Shown here one piece after another: positions 42,256-51,737 of a stretch of 64,000 bases of DNA. Below the pieces are notes generated by a model. The model was not told the origin of the DNA, searched no databases, and worked only from the letters and a program-made list of their open reading frames with translations. Each line of letters opens with the position of its first letter. Within the stretch, counting starts at the first letter, position 1. Source of the stretch: Phenylobacterium sp. (GTDB taxonomy: Bacteria; Pseudomonadota; Alphaproteobacteria; Caulobacterales; Caulobacteraceae). The stretch is from NCBI GenBank assembly GCA_004799545.1, contig SSMU01000005.1, positions 469,382 to 533,381 of the forward strand, read 5' to 3'. Made by a program: the position numbers and the translations under genes.

Positions 42256-43596
42256 TCAGAGGCCGGCGATGGCCAGCGAATCGACCAGCAGCGACGGCGC
42301 GTTGGCCGAGCCACGGATCTCCAGGTCCGAACCGGGCACCAGGCGGCCGTAGATGTCGATCAGATTGCCCGCCACAGTGATCTCGGCGACCGGATAGGCC
42401 AGTTCGCCGCCCTCGAACCAGAAGCCCGAGCAGCCCACCGACCAGTCGCCGGTGTTGCCGTTCAGCGAGGGGCCGAACATCGAGGTGACCAGCAGGCCCG
42501 TCCCGGCGTCCTTGATCAGCTCCGCCTGGCTGCGCACGCCCGGCTGCAGGGTCAGGTTAGAGGTCCCGACGCCCGGCGGGCCGGCCAGGCCGCGCGAGGC
42601 GTGGCCGGTGCTGGTGAGGCCGAGCTGGCGGGCCGAGGCCGAGTTGAGCAGCCAGGTGGTGAGCACGCCGGCCTCGATCAGCGCCCGCGGGCCGTTGACC
42701 ACGCCCTCGTCGTCGAACGGGGCGGAGCCGAGGCCCCGCCGGCGGTGCGGATCGTCGGTGATGGTCACCTGGGCGCCGAACACCGCCTGGCCGAGCTTGT
42801 CCTTGAGGAACGAGGTGCCGCGGGCGATGGACGGCCCGGAGATGGCGCCGATCAGCGGGCCCATCAGGGAGGCGGCGAGCCGGTTCTCGAACACCACCGC
42901 GGCGGTGGTGGAGGCGATCTTGCGGGCCCCCAACCGGGCGGCCGCGCGGCGGCCGGCCTCGGCGCCGATCGCCTGGGCGTCCGGCAGGTCGGCCTGCCAG
43001 CGGACCGAGCGGCCCTCATAGCCGTTCTCCATGCCGGTCTCGTCGCCGGCGATGGCGGAGGCGCCCAGCGAGAAGCCGGAGGCCCGGTGGACGCCGGAGA
43101 AGCCGCCGCTGGTCACCATGGCCCAGTGCGCCGCCGACCAGGAGGCCGAGGCGCCGTCGGAATTGGTCACCTTCGGCACGGCGCGGGCGGCGTCTTCGGC
43201 CACCCGGGCCTTGGCCTCCAGGGTCTCGGGATCGGGCTCGGTGGGATCGTAGAGGTCGAGGTCGGCGTGGGCGCCCAGGGCCAGGAGGTCCCGATCGGCC
43301 AGGCCTGCATAGGGGTCCTCCGGCGCGAGCTTGGCCATGGCGACCGCGCGGGCGATCAGCTTGGCGCGCGCCTCGGCGCTGATGTCGGAGCCGGAGACGG
43401 TGGCCTGGCGGCGGCCCACGAACACCCGCAGGCCAAGGTCGCGGGCCTCCTCGCGCTCCACCTCTTCCAGCTCGCCCAGGCGCACGGCGATGGAAAGCGC
43501 CCGGCGCTCGGCGCTCACGGCCTCGGCGGCGTCCGCGCCGGCGGCGAGCGCGGCCTTGACCACGTCGTTCAGCAGGTTTTCGTCCATGGCCGCCAT
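42256..43596 (-). CDS. pmbA: PmbA/TldE metalloprotease subunit
   Basis: The non-catalytic-looking partner of TldD; the TldD/PmbA heterodimer degrades unfolded peptides and, in some bacteria, processes microcins. The 446-aa protein has the family blocks VTNSDGASASWS, FENRLAASLMG, LNSASARQLGL and the C-terminal GDWSVGCSGFWFEGGE, and lacks the HExxxH motif, as expected. An alternative ATG lies three codons downstream (43587). The tldD gene lies 41 kb away at the window start. Confidence 0.94.
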   Translation of the reverse strand: MAAMDENLLNDVVKAALAAGADAAEAVSAERRALSIAVRLGELEEVEREEARDLGLRVFVGRRQATVSGSDISAEARAKLIARAVAMAKLAPEDPYAGLADRDLLALGAHADLDLYDPTEPDPETLEAKARVAEDAARAVPKVTNSDGASASWSAAHWAMVTSGGFSGVHRASGFSLGASAIAGDETGMENGYEGRSVRWQADLPDAQAIGAEAGRRAAARLGARKIASTTAAVVFENRLAASLMGPLIGAISGPSIARGTSFLKDKLGQAVFGAQVTITDDPHRRRGLGSAPFDDEGVVNGPRALIEAGVLTTWLLNSASARQLGLTSTGHASRGLAGPPGVGTSNLTLQPGVRSQAELIKDAGTGLLVTSMFGPSLNGNTGDWSVGCSGFWFEGGELAYPVAEITVAGNLIDIYGRLVPGSDLEIRGSANAPSLLVDSLAIAGL

Positions 43597-43629
43597 ATGG
43601 CCGCCCGGACGCCTAGCGGCAAGCGACGT

Positions 43630-44031
43630 TCAGGGGATCGCGTAGAAGATCAGCGCCACGGCGGCCACGATGTAGGCGAGCCAGGTGGCGACCGCGCCTA
43701 CCGCCCGCGGTATTGACGCCCCGCCGCTGCGCGACAGCCCCCAGGCATGCGCGACGCGGCCGGCGAACAGCAGCAGGCCCGTGGCGTGGACCAGCAAGGC
43801 CGGCGCCCCGAGCAGGGCCAGCACCACGATGCCGATCAGGGCGGCGGGAATGTATTCGGTGGCGTTGCCGAACGCCCGCACGGCCTGGGCGAGGTCGGGG
43901 ATGTCGCCGTGCCCGAAGGTGACGGCGTGCCGCCGGCGCAGACGCACCACGCGGACCGACAGGATCAGCAGCAGGGCGAGATGCAGGCCCACCCACAGCG
44001 CGGCGGCGTGCGCGGACGGCGCGGCGTCCAT
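43630..44031 (-). CDS. MAPEG-family membrane protein
   Basis: A 133-aa four-helix membrane protein of the MAPEG family (glutathione transferase/eicosanoid enzyme-like). The FGNATEYIPAALIGIV segment with conserved Glu/Pro and the last helix YIVAAVALIFY fit the family. The start is the ATG at 44031, with AGGGGAGAA about 8 nt upstream; the longer frame is unsupported. In bacteria the function of such proteins is mostly undefined. Confidence 0.85.
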   Translation of the reverse strand: MDAAPSAHAAALWVGLHLALLLILSVRVVRLRRRHAVTFGHGDIPDLAQAVRAFGNATEYIPAALIGIVVLALLGAPALLVHATGLLLFAGRVAHAWGLSRSGGASIPRAVGAVATWLAYIVAAVALIFYAIP

Positions 44032-44203
44032 GGCCAGTTCTCCCCTTCTGCGGCGGAGTAGCGCCCGGTTCGGCGGCGGTGGCAAGCGGACGACTTTTGT
44101 CCATACCGGGGCAACGAAAACCACCTTCGAGCGTATCAATAGTTATCGAGGTCTCCCGCTCGGCGCGACCGCCAACGGGTGAGGGGGCGGGGAGCCACGC
44201 GTC

Positions 44204-44746
44204 TTGGGAATTCACGGGTCTGATCGGCTGAAGCGGTCGCTGCTGGACAGCGAGCAGCGCAGCCTGGCCCAGATCTCCGCCGGCGCGCCGCTGGGCGATG
44301 TGCTGGAGACCTTGCTGGTCGGCGTCGAGGCTGAATCTCGCGGCGGCATGATGGCTTCGATCCTGCTGCTCGACGAGGCGGGCGAGCACCTGCTGCACGG
44401 CGCCGCGCCCAGCCTGCCGGCCGCCTACAACGAAGCGATCCACGGCGTCGAGATCGGCCCAAGCGTCGGCTCCTGCGGGACAGCCGCCTACTTCGGCCAC
44501 CCCATCTATGTGACCGACATCGCCAGCGACCCGCTGTGGGTCAACTTCAAGGACCTCGCCCTGTCGCACGGCCTCAGGGCCTGCTGGTCGACGCCGATCG
44601 AAGGCGCCGACGGAAAGCTGCTGGGCACCTTCGCCATCTACCACCTCGCGCCACGCGGGCCGACGCCCGACGAAGTCGCCAGCATCAACATGATCATCAA
44701 GACCACCGCCCAGGCCATCGAGCGCCAGCGCGCCTGGACGGGCTGA
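44204..44746 (+). CDS. Single GAF domain protein
   Basis: A 180-aa protein consisting of one GAF domain. The core GPSVGSCGTAAYFGHPIYV, then CWSTPIEGADGKLLGTFAIY is the standard pattern of small-molecule binding GAF domains in sensor kinases and cyclases, with no output domain attached. The start is TTG at 44204 with GGGGAG about 10 nt upstream; no ATG is close. It may act as a stand-alone sensor or regulatory partner. Confidence 0.75.
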   Translation: MGIHGSDRLKRSLLDSEQRSLAQISAGAPLGDVLETLLVGVEAESRGGMMASILLLDEAGEHLLHGAAPSLPAAYNEAIHGVEIGPSVGSCGTAAYFGHPIYVTDIASDPLWVNFKDLALSHGLRACWSTPIEGADGKLLGTFAIYHLAPRGPTPDEVASINMIIKTTAQAIERQRAWTG

Positions 44747-44799
44747 GGCGCTCGAGGGCGGCGCGAAATTCAACCTAGGCGCGGCGAGTTCCCCAATAG

Positions 44800-44822
44800 C
44801 CCTCCTCCTCGATGGAGGAGGG
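44800..44822. repeat. Short perfect GC-rich hairpin between convergent genes
   Basis: CCCTCCTCC, a five-base loop TCGAT, then GGAGGAGGG: a perfect nine-base stem between the GAF gene and the end of ubiD. It lacks a T-run on either side, so it is a weak terminator at best. Its CCCTCC...GGAGGG core recalls the arms of the repeat inside rsmE. Confidence 0.5.
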
Positions 44823-44854
44823 AGGCGTAAACTCTGCGCCGCAGTGACTCCGCC

Positions 44855-46381
44855 CTAGTCCACGGGATCGCCGCCGCCGGGCAGGCCGAGCCGCGCCCAC
44901 TTCTCGGTGACCGCTTCGATCGTCGCGCGGTCCATGCCCAGTTTCTCGCCCCAGTCGCGCCGGGTCTCGGGCGGCCACTTGTTGGTGGCGTCCAGGCCGA
45001 TCTTCGAACCCAGGCCGCTCTCCGGCGAGGCGAAATCCAGGTAGTCGATGGGGGTGCTCTCGATGATCGTCACATCGCGGGCCGGATCCATGCGGGTGGA
45101 GATCGCCCACATGACGTCCTTCCAGTCGCGGGCGTCGATGTCGTCGTCCACGACGATCACCCACTTGGTGTACATGAACTGCCGCAGGTAGCTCCAGACG
45201 CCCATCATCACCCGCTTGGCGTGGCCGGCGTAGGCTTTCTTCATGGAGACCACGGCGATCCGGTAGGAGCAGCCCTCCGGCGGCAGCCAGAAGTCGACGA
45301 TCTCCGGGAACTGCTGCTGCAGTAGCGGGATGAACACCTCGTTCAGCGCCTCGCCGAGCACACTGGGCTCGTCCGGCGGCCGGCCGGTGAAGGTGGTCAG
45401 GTAGATCGGGTCGCGCCGCATGGTGATGGCGCTGACCTGGAACACCGGGAACTTCTCGACCGAGTTGTAGTACCCCGTGTGATCGCCGTAGGGGCCCTCG
45501 TCGGCGTAGTCGTCCAAGAGGACGTGGCCCTCGATGACGATCTCGGCGTTGGCGGGCACCATCAGGGGCACGGTCTTGGCGGGGACCAGCTCCAGCTTGG
45601 CGCCGCGCAGCAGGCCCGCGAACTGGTACTCCGACAGGGTGTCGGGCACGGGCGTGACGGCGGCCAGGATGGTGCCGGGATCGGCGCCGATCACCGCGCA
45701 GGCGGGCAGCGGCTCGCGCCGGCCCTCGGCCTTCCAGCGGCGGTGGTGCTGGGCCCCGCCGCGGTGGGCGAGCCAGCGCATGAGGGTGCGGTCCTTGGCC
45801 GTAACCTGCATGCGGTAGATGCCGAGGTTGTAGTCGTCCTCGCGGCTGGTCGACGGGCCTTTGGTCACCACGAGCGGCCAGGTGATCAGCGGCGCGGGCT
45901 CGCCCGGCCAGCAGGTCTGGATCGGCAGCTTGGTCAGGTCGATGTCGCTTCCCTTCAGCACCACCTGCTGCACCGGCGCGCGCTTCATGATCTGCGGCCG
46001 CATGGCCATCACGGTCTGGGCCAGCGGCAGCATGCCCAGGGCGTCCTTCAGGCCGCGCGGCGGCTCGGGCGCGCGCAGGAAGGCCAGCAGCTCGCCCACC
46101 TCGCGCAGGTCGGCCGCCGTGGAGCGGGCGCGGCCCTCCAGGGTGACGCCCATGGCCACGCGCTTGACCGTGCCGAACAGGTTGGCGAGCGCCGGGATGG
46201 AGGAGACCTCACCGTCGGCGCGGATCGGCTTCTCGAACAGCACCGCCGGACCGCCGGTGGCCAGCAGCCGCCGCTGGATCTCGGTGATCTCCAGCACGGT
46301 GGAAACCGGCTCGGCGACGCGCACCAGCTCGCCCGCCGCCTCCAGCTTGGCCATGAATTCGCGCAGCGACCGGTAGGCCAT
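44855..46381 (-). CDS. ubiD: 3-octaprenyl-4-hydroxybenzoate carboxy-lyase
   Basis: Decarboxylates the product of UbiA in ubiquinone synthesis, using prenylated FMN. The 508-aa protein contains [13 protein letters not shown], holding a conserved Glu, and the family blocks [15 protein letters not shown] and [19 protein letters not shown]. The start ATG is preceded by GAGGAGG. No ubiX (flavin prenyltransferase) is in the window. Confidence 0.95.
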   Translation of the reverse strand: MAYRSLREFMAKLEAAGELVRVAEPVSTVLEITEIQRRLLATGGPAVLFEKPIRADGEVSSIPALANLFGTVKRVAMGVTLEGRARSTAADLREVGELLAFLRAPEPPRGLKDALGMLPLAQTVMAMRPQIMKRAPVQQVVLKGSDIDLTKLPIQTCWPGEPAPLITWPLVVTKGPSTSREDDYNLGIYRMQVTAKDRTLMRWLAHRGGAQHHRRWKAEGRREPLPACAVIGADPGTILAAVTPVPDTLSEYQFAGLLRGAKLELVPAKTVPLMVPANAEIVIEGHVLLDDYADEGPYGDHTGYYNSVEKFPVFQVSAITMRRDPIYLTTFTGRPPDEPSVLGEALNEVFIPLLQQQFPEIVDFWLPPEGCSYRIAVVSMKKAYAGHAKRVMMGVWSYLRQFMYTKWVIVVDDDIDARDWKDVMWAISTRMDPARDVTIIESTPIDYLDFASPESGLGSKIGLDATNKWPPETRRDWGEKLGMDRATIEAVTEKWARLGLPGGGDPVD

Positions 46382-46443
46382 CGCCCCTCCTCTTGCGCGG
46401 CGGAAGCTAGGGCCGAGGCGGCTCCGGGTCTAGACTTACGGCC

Positions 46444-46674
46444 ATGACCCGCATCGACCTCGACGACCTGCCGCCGAAAGTCGCCGCCCAGCTGGCCGCC
46501 GTGGCCGAGGGCGAGGAGGTGTTGCTGGTGCAGAACGGCGCGGTGATCGGCCGGCTGACCGGCGGGGCCGAGGCCGCCTTCCCGCCGCCCGCGGCCGAGC
46601 CGCAGGTGGCGCCGGAGGAGCACGCCAAGGAGGTCTTCGAGCTGTTCCGATCCTCGATCGAGGACGAGTTCTAG
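46444..46674 (+). CDS. Small Phd/YefM-like protein, unpaired
   Basis: A 76-aa protein whose middle VAEGEEVLLVQNGAVIGRL resembles the strand pair of Phd/YefM-type antitoxins (GEEV...NGKPVARL). The C-terminus is acidic. There is no adjacent small toxin gene in the usual place, so it may be an orphan antitoxin-like regulator or a relic. It is divergent from ubiD. Confidence 0.45.
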   Translation: MTRIDLDDLPPKVAAQLAAVAEGEEVLLVQNGAVIGRLTGGAEAAFPPPAAEPQVAPEEHAKEVFELFRSSIEDEF

Positions 46675-46755
46675 GTCTCCTCCCTTCCGTGGGGTGAGCA
46701 TGGACAGGGCCGCGCGCCCCGGCCCATGCTGGCGCAAAGAGCGGGAGGACAGCTG

Positions 46756-47553
46756 GTGACGGACATCCTTGACCTGGGCGGCCGCGTCGCCCTGGTGACC
46801 GGCGCGGGACAGGGCGTCGGGCGGCAGACCGCCCTGCAGCTGGGCGCTGCGCAAGGCAGCGGCGGCGTGGTCGTCAACGACTATGTCCTGGACCGCGCGG
46901 AGGCGGTGGCCGAAGAGGTCCGCGCGGCTGGCGGCAAGGCGCTGGCCCTGCAGTGCGACGTCTCCGACCACGCGGCCGTCAAGGCGATGGTGGCGAAGGC
47001 CAAGGCGGATCTCGGACCGGTCGGCGTCCTGGTCAACAACGCCGGCAATGCCGGCGCCACGCCCTCGGCCGACTTGGGCAAGCCGTTCTGGGAGACCGGG
47101 CCGGAGGTCTGGAACAGCTTCGTCGGGGTGAATTTCTACGGGGTGATCAACTGCACGGCCGCGGTGATTCCGGGCATGCTGGAGCGTCAGGCGCCGGGAC
47201 GCATCATCACCATCATTTCCGACGCCAGTCGCTGGGGCGACGCGGGCCTGGAGATCTATGCCGGCGCCAAGGCCGGGGCGGCCGGCTTCATGCGCTCCGT
47301 GGCCCGCTCGCTCGGCCGCTACGGGATCACCGCCAACTCCGTCGCCATCGCGCTCACCGACACGCCGGCGGTGCAGCGCACGCTGCAGGGCGACCCCGAG
47401 CGGCTGAAGCGCACGCTGGAAAAGTACATCATCCGCCGGCCCGGCCAGCCGCAGGACATCGCCAACATGGTGCAGTTCCTGGCCTCGGACGCCTCCAGCT
47501 GGATCACCGGCCAGGTCTATCCGGTGAACGGCGGCTTCTCCTTCGCGCTCTGA
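46756..47553 (+). CDS. Classical short-chain dehydrogenase/reductase
   Basis: A 265-aa SDR. TGAGQGVG for cofactor binding, VLVNNAGNAG, catalytic Ser/Tyr/Lys as ISDASRW and YAGAKAG, and the FabG-like ending WITGQVYPVNGGF. The start is GTG at 46756 with GGGAGGA 7 nt upstream. The substrate is unknown; the family covers alcohols, ketones and acyl carriers. Confidence 0.9.
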   Translation: MTDILDLGGRVALVTGAGQGVGRQTALQLGAAQGSGGVVVNDYVLDRAEAVAEEVRAAGGKALALQCDVSDHAAVKAMVAKAKADLGPVGVLVNNAGNAGATPSADLGKPFWETGPEVWNSFVGVNFYGVINCTAAVIPGMLERQAPGRIITIISDASRWGDAGLEIYAGAKAGAAGFMRSVARSLGRYGITANSVAIALTDTPAVQRTLQGDPERLKRTLEKYIIRRPGQPQDIANMVQFLASDASSWITGQVYPVNGGFSFAL

Positions 47554-47559
47554 GCGGCC

Positions 47560-47910
47560 TTAGCTCTCCGTCCCCGCCGCGTCCCGCTCCCTGACCAGCT
47601 TCTTCGGCGCGATCTTGCGCCAGCGGCGCTCGAGGAAGGCCTTGAGCGAGCCGGGATGCAGGGTGTCGATCCGGGCCAGGACGCAGGGGTAGTCCTTGTA
47701 GTGGGCGGTGAAGTGGAAGGTCTTGGGCTCGGCCTCCATCAGCATCTCGCGCTCGTCGAAGCTCACCTCCATCAGCACCATGGAGCCATCGTCGCGGCGC
47801 AGGCGGGTGAAGAACTTGCCGTTCACCTTGAAGGCCGGCGAGCCGTAGCTGACGCCCTTCTCGGCGCCGGGGAAGGCCATGACGATGGCTTCCATCTCCT
47901 CGACCGTCAC
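47560..47910 (-). CDS. MmcQ/YjbR family protein
   Basis: A 116-aa YjbR-type protein with the family features MTVEEMEAIVMAFPGAEKGV, YGSPAFKVNGKFF and the C-terminal KAFLERRWRKIAPKKL. YjbR has a DNA-binding-like fold but no proven function. It is on the minus strand and convergent with the SDR gene, ending within 7 nt of it. Confidence 0.85.
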   Translation of the reverse strand: MTVEEMEAIVMAFPGAEKGVSYGSPAFKVNGKFFTRLRRDDGSMVLMEVSFDEREMLMEAEPKTFHFTAHYKDYPCVLARIDTLHPGSLKAFLERRWRKIAPKKLVRERDAAGTES

Positions 47911-47980
47911 GATGCGGGCCTCCCTGCTTCGCGGGCGAGCTTGGCGCGAACGGACGGTTTGTCAAAGTGCAGCCGCCCGG

Positions 47981-48559
47981 TCATCGCCCGCCCGTCGGTT
48001 TCAGCGAATCGATCCTGCGTTCCTCTGCACAGACCTCGATCAGCCGGTCGAGACGGCTGGCCCGGGTCTCCGGCCGCTTGGCCGCGGTCACCCGATGGAT
48101 GTTGAGCTTGCGATAGCCGGGCGGGCAGGCCTGCCAGTAGGCCCACGCCGTCGCGTTCCCCTGGAACCGCGCCGTCTCCTCGGGGGAGAGCTCATCGGCC
48201 TCGCGCTCGTAGGAATAGGCCGACGGTCGGCCGGCGTCGAAGGCGGCCTGGCCGGCGGGGGCGACGAGCCCCAGCGCTTTCAGCTCGGCGAACCGCTTCA
48301 GGTTCACCTTGCTCCAGACGCTGTCCGGCTTCCGGGGCGTGAAGCGGATGCGATAGGCCTCGTCGTCGATCCGGTGGCGCACCCCGTCGATCCAGCCGAA
48401 GCACAAGGCCTCGTCGACGCTCTGCGGCCAGCTGATCGAGGGTTTGCCGCGGCCTGTCTTCCAGAAGCCGACGCTCAGCTCGGCCGCGGTGGCGTGGCTG
48501 GCCGCCAGCCAGGCGCGCCAGGCCGTCGGCGTCTCGAAGAAGACCGGCTCAGTAGCCAA
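47981..48559 (-). CDS. YdeI/OmpD-associated family protein
   Basis: A 192-aa protein with the YdeI features WLAASHATAAELSVGFWKTG, EALCFGWIDGVRHRIDDEAY, FTPRKPDSVWSKVN and a C-terminal basic region. YdeI has been linked to polymyxin/peptide protection but its mechanism is unclear. The likely start is the TTG at 48559, overlapping the end of the GGT gene; a much longer frame upstream lies inside that gene and is a shadow. Confidence 0.78.
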   Translation of the reverse strand: MATEPVFFETPTAWRAWLAASHATAAELSVGFWKTGRGKPSISWPQSVDEALCFGWIDGVRHRIDDEAYRIRFTPRKPDSVWSKVNLKRFAELKALGLVAPAGQAAFDAGRPSAYSYEREADELSPEETARFQGNATAWAYWQACPPGYRKLNIHRVTAAKRPETRASRLDRLIEVCAEERRIDSLKPTGGR

Positions 48560-50312
48560 GCGCCGTCCCGTCCTTGCGCATCTCGGTGGCGGCGGCGTAA
48601 CGGCCGGGCCAGCGCTGGATGCACTCATAGCCGCCGAAGCCGCCGTCGGTGGGCCCGAGCTTCCAGCCGAGCGCCGCCAGCGCCGCCTTGGTGCGCTCCG
48701 GGACGCCGGTCTCCAGCCGGAGCACGCCCAGCGGATCCTGCGCCTCACCGGTCGGCTCGTGGCCGCCCTCGTGGTGCCAGCGCGGGGCGTCGCCCGCCTC
48801 CTGCACCGCCAGGCCGTGGTCGACCATGTTGGAGAGCACCTGGGCCTGGCCCTGGGGCTGCATGTCGCCGCCCATGACGCCGAACGCCAGCCACGGCTCG
48901 CCGCCCCGCGTGGCGAACCCCGGGATGATCGTCTGGAACGGCCGTTTGCCGGGCGCATAGATGTTGGGGTGGCCGTCCTGCAGGGCGAACAGCTCGCCGC
49001 GGTCCTGGAACATGAAGCCCAACCCGTCCGGCATCAGGCCCGAGCCCATGCCGCGGTAGTTGGACTGGATGATCGAGACCATCATGCCGTCGGCGTCGGC
49101 GGTGCAGAAATAGGTGGTGTCGCCGTGCGCCGGCGCCTGGCCCGGGTAGACCGGCATCAGGATGCGGTCGGGGCGGATCAGCCGGGCCCGCTGGGCGGCG
49201 TAGTCCTTGGAGATCAGCCACTCGGTGGGCTGGCGGTAGAAGGCGGGGTCGGCGTAGTAGCGGGCGCGGTCCTCGAAGGCCAGGCGCTTGGCCTCCACCT
49301 CGGTGTGGAGGGTCTGGGCGGTCTCGAAGCCCATCCCCTTGATGTCGAACTGCTCCATGATGTTGAGCAGCTGCAGGGTGACCACCCCCTGGCTGTTGGG
49401 CGGCAGGGCCCAGACGTCGACGCCGCGGTAGCTGCTGGTGACGGGCTGGACCCATTCGGAATGGTGGGCGGCGAGGTCGGCCTTGGTCATCCAGCCGCCG
49501 ATCCGCTTGAAGTAGCGTTCGATCTGCTCGGCGATCTCGCCCTCGTAGAAGGCCCGGCCGCCGCCCTCGGCGATCAGCCGGTAGGTATGGGCGAGCTGCG
49601 GATTGCGGAACACCTCGCCCTCGCGCGGGGTGCGGCCGTCGGGCGCCCAGATGGCCTTGAAGTTGTCGGTCTCCTCGATGCCGGCGCCGGGCCTGGCGAA
49701 CACCTGCTGCGAGCGCTCGACGTAGTAGGCGACGTTCTGGACGACCGGGGCCCCCTCCTCGGCCAAGCGGATCGCCGGCTGGAAGAGCTCGCGCCACGGC
49801 AGCTTGCCGTAGCGGCCGTGCAGCGACCACCAGGCGTCCACCGCGCCGGGCACGCTGACCGAGACCGCGCCATAGGAGCCGATCAGCCCGTTCCTGGCCC
49901 GCGCCCGCTGGGTCTCCAGGCTGAGGCCCCGCGGGCTACGGCCCGAGCCGTTCAGGCCCACGACCTTCCTGAGCTTCGGGTCCCACAGCATGACGAAGCA
50001 GTCGCCGCCGACCCCGGAGGAGATCGGCTCGCCATAGCCCAGCACCGCATTGGCCGCGATCGCCGCGTCGACCGCCGAGCCGCCGGCCTTGAGCACCTCG
50101 ATGGCCGTCAGGGTCGCCAGCGGATGGGCGGTGGCCGCCGCCCCGTGCGTCCCCCAGGCGGCGCTGCGCGAGGCGAAGGTGGCGCCGTCGATCCGGTCGC
50201 CCGCATGTACGTCCGGCCGGTCGCGGTTGGGGGTCTCGCTGCGGCTGTCGGCGAGCGCCCGGGACGCGATGGCGGCCGCCGGCAAGGCGGCGAGGAAGGT
50301 GCGGCGGCGCAT
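48549..50312 (-). CDS. Gamma-glutamyltransferase-family protein (Tat-exported)
   Basis: A 587-aa Ntn hydrolase precursor with a twin-arginine signal (RRRTFLAALPAAAIASRALA). The autoprocessing/catalytic Thr is T399 in HGDTTYFC, and the large subunit carries GGSAVDAAIAANAVLG and GVGGDCFVMLWD. Such enzymes cleave gamma-glutamyl bonds (glutathione) or acylate cephalosporins; substrate is unproven. It is full length. The YdeI gene starts 11 nt before its stop. Confidence 0.88.
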   Translation of the reverse strand: MRRRTFLAALPAAAIASRALADSRSETPNRDRPDVHAGDRIDGATFASRSAAWGTHGAAATAHPLATLTAIEVLKAGGSAVDAAIAANAVLGYGEPISSGVGGDCFVMLWDPKLRKVVGLNGSGRSPRGLSLETQRARARNGLIGSYGAVSVSVPGAVDAWWSLHGRYGKLPWRELFQPAIRLAEEGAPVVQNVAYYVERSQQVFARPGAGIEETDNFKAIWAPDGRTPREGEVFRNPQLAHTYRLIAEGGGRAFYEGEIAEQIERYFKRIGGWMTKADLAAHHSEWVQPVTSSYRGVDVWALPPNSQGVVTLQLLNIMEQFDIKGMGFETAQTLHTEVEAKRLAFEDRARYYADPAFYRQPTEWLISKDYAAQRARLIRPDRILMPVYPGQAPAHGDTTYFCTADADGMMVSIIQSNYRGMGSGLMPDGLGFMFQDRGELFALQDGHPNIYAPGKRPFQTIIPGFATRGGEPWLAFGVMGGDMQPQGQAQVLSNMVDHGLAVQEAGDAPRWHHEGGHEPTGEAQDPLGVLRLETGVPERTKAALAALGWKLGPTDGGFGGYECIQRWPGRYAAATEMRKDGTALGY

Positions 50313-50369
50313 GGGCTCTCCAGAGCTGGCGGGACCGCCGGCACCTTAGGGCCAAGCCATGTGGCAGGG

Positions 50370-51680
50370 CTAGGAGGCGGGCGTCAGCGCCAGGCTCTTC
50401 AAGGCGTCGTCGATGGGGATGAAGAAGTTGAGGCCGATCGGCGTGCCGTCTGGCGCGACCCCCCAATCCGTGATGGCGATCACCGAGCCTTTCTGATCGA
50501 GCAGCGGGCCTCCGGAGTTGCCGTGGTTCACGCCTACGTCGCTCTGGATGAAGCGCTGCCCCTTTTCGACCCGCTCCGCCGAGACGATACCTTTCGTCAT
50601 GGTGTTCTGCAGGCTGTCGTGAAGCGGCGTGCCGATGGCGAAAACCGCCTCGCCCTGCTGCACCGCGCCACGACGGAGCGCCAAGGCCGGACGACCGCTC
50701 GGGTCAGCCTTGATGAGGGCGACATCACGGCGCGCATCCGTGCGCACGACCTCGCCGACGGTTTCGGCGCCGTCCGACCACTTCACCTTCACGTATTTCG
50801 AGCCGCCGACCACGTGCTGGTTGGTGAGCAGATAGCCCGCGTTGGAGATCAGGAAGCCGCTGCCCTGGCCGTCGGCCGCGTAGATGATGGCGACCGACTT
50901 CCCGGCGTTCGCCACCGTGCCCGGCGCCTTCGGACCAGCGAGCGCAATCGGCTCTATCGCCAACGCCGCGGGCCGATCGGAGCCGCCGACGCCCGGAGAT
51001 GGGTTGGTCACGACACGCCGGAACTCTTCCGATGCGAGGAGTTGGCGGACGTTTTCCCGGAAGCCTTCGAGCACGCCGGGCAAATAGCTGCCGGCGTATT
51101 TTTCTTGGGAATCGCCTGCCCCGCTGGTGGTGATCTTCGCAATCACCTTGCGCTCGAGAGTCGAATAGACCTCCCAATGGCCCGTCATCATCACCGACGC
51201 CGGCACGGACTTTCGAAGCCAGGCGCCGCCGCAGTCCCGACAGAAGCGGCCTTTCAGATCATCCACTAGGACCGCCACCTTGAGGTCCGCGGACTCGCTG
51301 TTGTCGTCGAACAAGCTGTCTGCAGCCTGCGCCGCAAACCCTGCTTTCGTCAGTTCCTCGTCGAAGACTCGGGCGAAGGGCGCGACCTTCTGTTCCGCCG
51401 CACCGCCATTCCACGGAACAAGCCGCGGCGGCGGCGGGGGATGGTCCGGATCGTAGACGGCGAGGGCGCCGTATTCGAGCGCCCACGCCCCACCATCCTG
51501 CGGGTGAACGATGACGCGGACGAGTTGCACCGGCCGTGGCTTCGACGCGGCCGCAAGAGGCGTCACCTGAGTCGGCGGGCCTCCATTGATGGCATGCAAG
51601 GTCTTGTAGTCCGCGCCTCGCGCCCCGCTCCCCAGCACCGAAACCGCAAGCGCCACTATAATGGCGATCGATCCTCGCAT
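50370..51680 (-). CDS. Secreted trypsin-like serine protease (S1C) with novel N-terminal region
   Basis: A 436-aa exported protease: signal peptide (about 1-23), an unassigned region of about 220 residues, and a Deg-like trypsin domain. The catalytic triad is His in LLTNQHVVG, Asp in DARRDVALIKA and Ser in NHGNSGGPLL. There is no PDZ domain. The N-terminal part contains a Cys pair (RFCRDCGGAW) and a Pro-rich stretch. The start is ATG at 51680 with GGGGGAG upstream. GC and codon use look lower than in neighbouring genes. Confidence 0.8.
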   Translation of the reverse strand: MRGSIAIIVALAVSVLGSGARGADYKTLHAINGGPPTQVTPLAAASKPRPVQLVRVIVHPQDGGAWALEYGALAVYDPDHPPPPPRLVPWNGGAAEQKVAPFARVFDEELTKAGFAAQAADSLFDDNSESADLKVAVLVDDLKGRFCRDCGGAWLRKSVPASVMMTGHWEVYSTLERKVIAKITTSGAGDSQEKYAGSYLPGVLEGFRENVRQLLASEEFRRVVTNPSPGVGGSDRPAALAIEPIALAGPKAPGTVANAGKSVAIIYAADGQGSGFLISNAGYLLTNQHVVGGSKYVKVKWSDGAETVGEVVRTDARRDVALIKADPSGRPALALRRGAVQQGEAVFAIGTPLHDSLQNTMTKGIVSAERVEKGQRFIQSDVGVNHGNSGGPLLDQKGSVIAITDWGVAPDGTPIGLNFFIPIDDALKSLALTPAS

Positions 51681-51737
51681 CGCTCCCCCCAAAACGAAGC
51701 CCAGCCCCGCAACCTTAAAGGGAATCTTTCCCCCTCG

